DNA of 6,485 nucleotides, from contig WFUI01000169.1 of the NCBI GenBank assembly GCA_015485035.1, positions 1 to 6,485 on the forward strand. The letters run 5' to 3'. Position numbers and translations under genes: made by a program. Shown here piece after piece: positions 6,008 to 6,485 of this stretch (position 1 is the stretch's first letter; each line of letters opens with the position of its first letter). The notes under the pieces are model-generated. The model saw nothing but the letters and a program-made list of their open reading frames with translations. It had not been told where the DNA came from and did no database searches. The stretch comes from Mariprofundus sp. (lineage in GTDB: Bacteria; Pseudomonadota; Zetaproteobacteria; Mariprofundales; Mariprofundaceae).

Positions 6008-6485
6008 ATATGCAGTTGCAACAGGAATATATAGACAGGGTATGCGCTGAAAGTGAGATATGGAATGAGCTGCTAGCTCTGGACGAGGCTGATATTCTGG
6101 AGCTGGGTTGCGGTACGGCAGAATTGACGCGTCAGATCGCTGCAAGCTGTTCTGGCTGCCGGATTACAGCAATGGAAGTGGATGTAATCCAGCATGAGAA
6201 AAGCCTTCAAATAGCTGACTTGCCGAATGTTCACTTCGTTGCCGGAGGTGCAGAAGCAATCCCCGCAGAAAATGACAGCTTTGATATCGTATTTATGTTC
6301 AAGTCGCTGCATCATGTGCCGCCGGATCAGATGGACATGGCCATGAACGAGATTCGCCGTGTGCTCAAAACGGGTGGTTATGCCTATGTTTCCGAACCGA
6401 TTTGTGCCGGGAATTTCGATGAGATACTTTGCTTGTTCCATGATGAAAAAGAGGTTCGAAAAGCTGCATTTGAAGCGGTGAAAGC
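6004..6485 (+). CDS. class I SAM-dependent methyltransferase, N-terminal part (3' end outside window)
   Basis: The frame stays open to the window edge: 160 codons plus 2 bases. It transfers a methyl group from S-adenosylmethionine to an unknown acceptor and should be cytoplasmic, as there is no signal peptide or membrane segment. A short helical leader (1-28) precedes SAM-binding motif I, ILELGCGTAELTRQIA (31-46). The acidic residue ending strand 2 is Glu58 in TAMEVD. AGGAEAIP (80-87) follows, then motif IV at SFDIVFMFKSLHHV (92-105) and a later strand in VLKTGGYAYVSEP (120-132). This pattern matches the Methyltransf_11 group. The part after it (FDEILCLFHDEKEVRKAAF) is acidic and helical and may belong to a substrate-binding C-terminal region. 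The start overlaps the RND stop by 4 bases. It uses the rare Ile codon ATA more than the RND gene does. Six cysteines are present (14, 36, 49, 52, 134, 143), including CSGC at 49-52. Acceptors could be a small molecule, lipid or quinone; the sequence does not decide. Confidence 0.9.
   Translation, partial: MNMQLQQEYIDRVCAESEIWNELLALDEADILELGCGTAELTRQIAASCSGCRITAMEVDVIQHEKSLQIADLPNVHFVAGGAEAIPAENDSFDIVFMFKSLHHVPPDQMDMAMNEIRRVLKTGGYAYVSEPICAGNFDEILCLFHDEKEVRKAAFEAVK

Noticed and set aside
6004..6485. Arsenite methyltransferase (ArsM) coupled to a detoxification pump
   Set aside because: The visible part has several cysteines, but they do not fall in an ArsM arrangement that I can recognise, and no ars genes are present. 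The substrate is left open.

Overview
The window comes from a Gram-negative bacterium, probably a proteobacterium of moderate GC content. The evidence is a complete outer-membrane factor / periplasmic adaptor / inner-membrane RND pump set, Shine-Dalgarno sites before the genes, and dense coding with overlapping stop and start codons. No RNA gene, rRNA fragment or species-specific marker is present, so I do not name a genus.

Layout: the left edge (2-271) holds the C-terminal part of an OsmC-family protein. A 144-base gap follows, containing a weak possible terminator and an AT-rich patch that is the most likely promoter region. A same-strand cluster then runs to the right edge: a TolC-like outer-membrane factor (416-1732), an HlyD/AcrA-type membrane fusion protein (1767-2900), an AcrB-type RND transporter (2897-6007) and the first 160 codons of a class I SAM-dependent methyltransferase (6004 to the end). 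The first two cluster genes are 34 bases apart. The next two junctions are 4-base ATGA overlaps lying in an identical octamer, AGTCATGA. The four genes are therefore very likely one operon, with translational coupling from the adaptor through to the methyltransferase.

How they work together: the RND protein keeps the residues of the proton-relay network of AcrB (Asp402, Asp403, Lys935, Arg965, Thr972), so it should be a proton-driven drug or small-molecule exporter. The adaptor would link it to the TolC-like channel, giving export across both membranes. The substrate cannot be read from the sequence. The most interesting point is the methyltransferase coupled to the pump gene, which raises the untested possibility that the exported compound is methylated, or that the methyltransferase handles a toxic compound the pump also removes. 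A second point is an isolated CX4C cysteine pair in the C-terminal part of the adaptor. No regulator gene, mobile element, CRISPR array or other repeat system was found. Most of the window is an ordinary efflux operon of well-known families.
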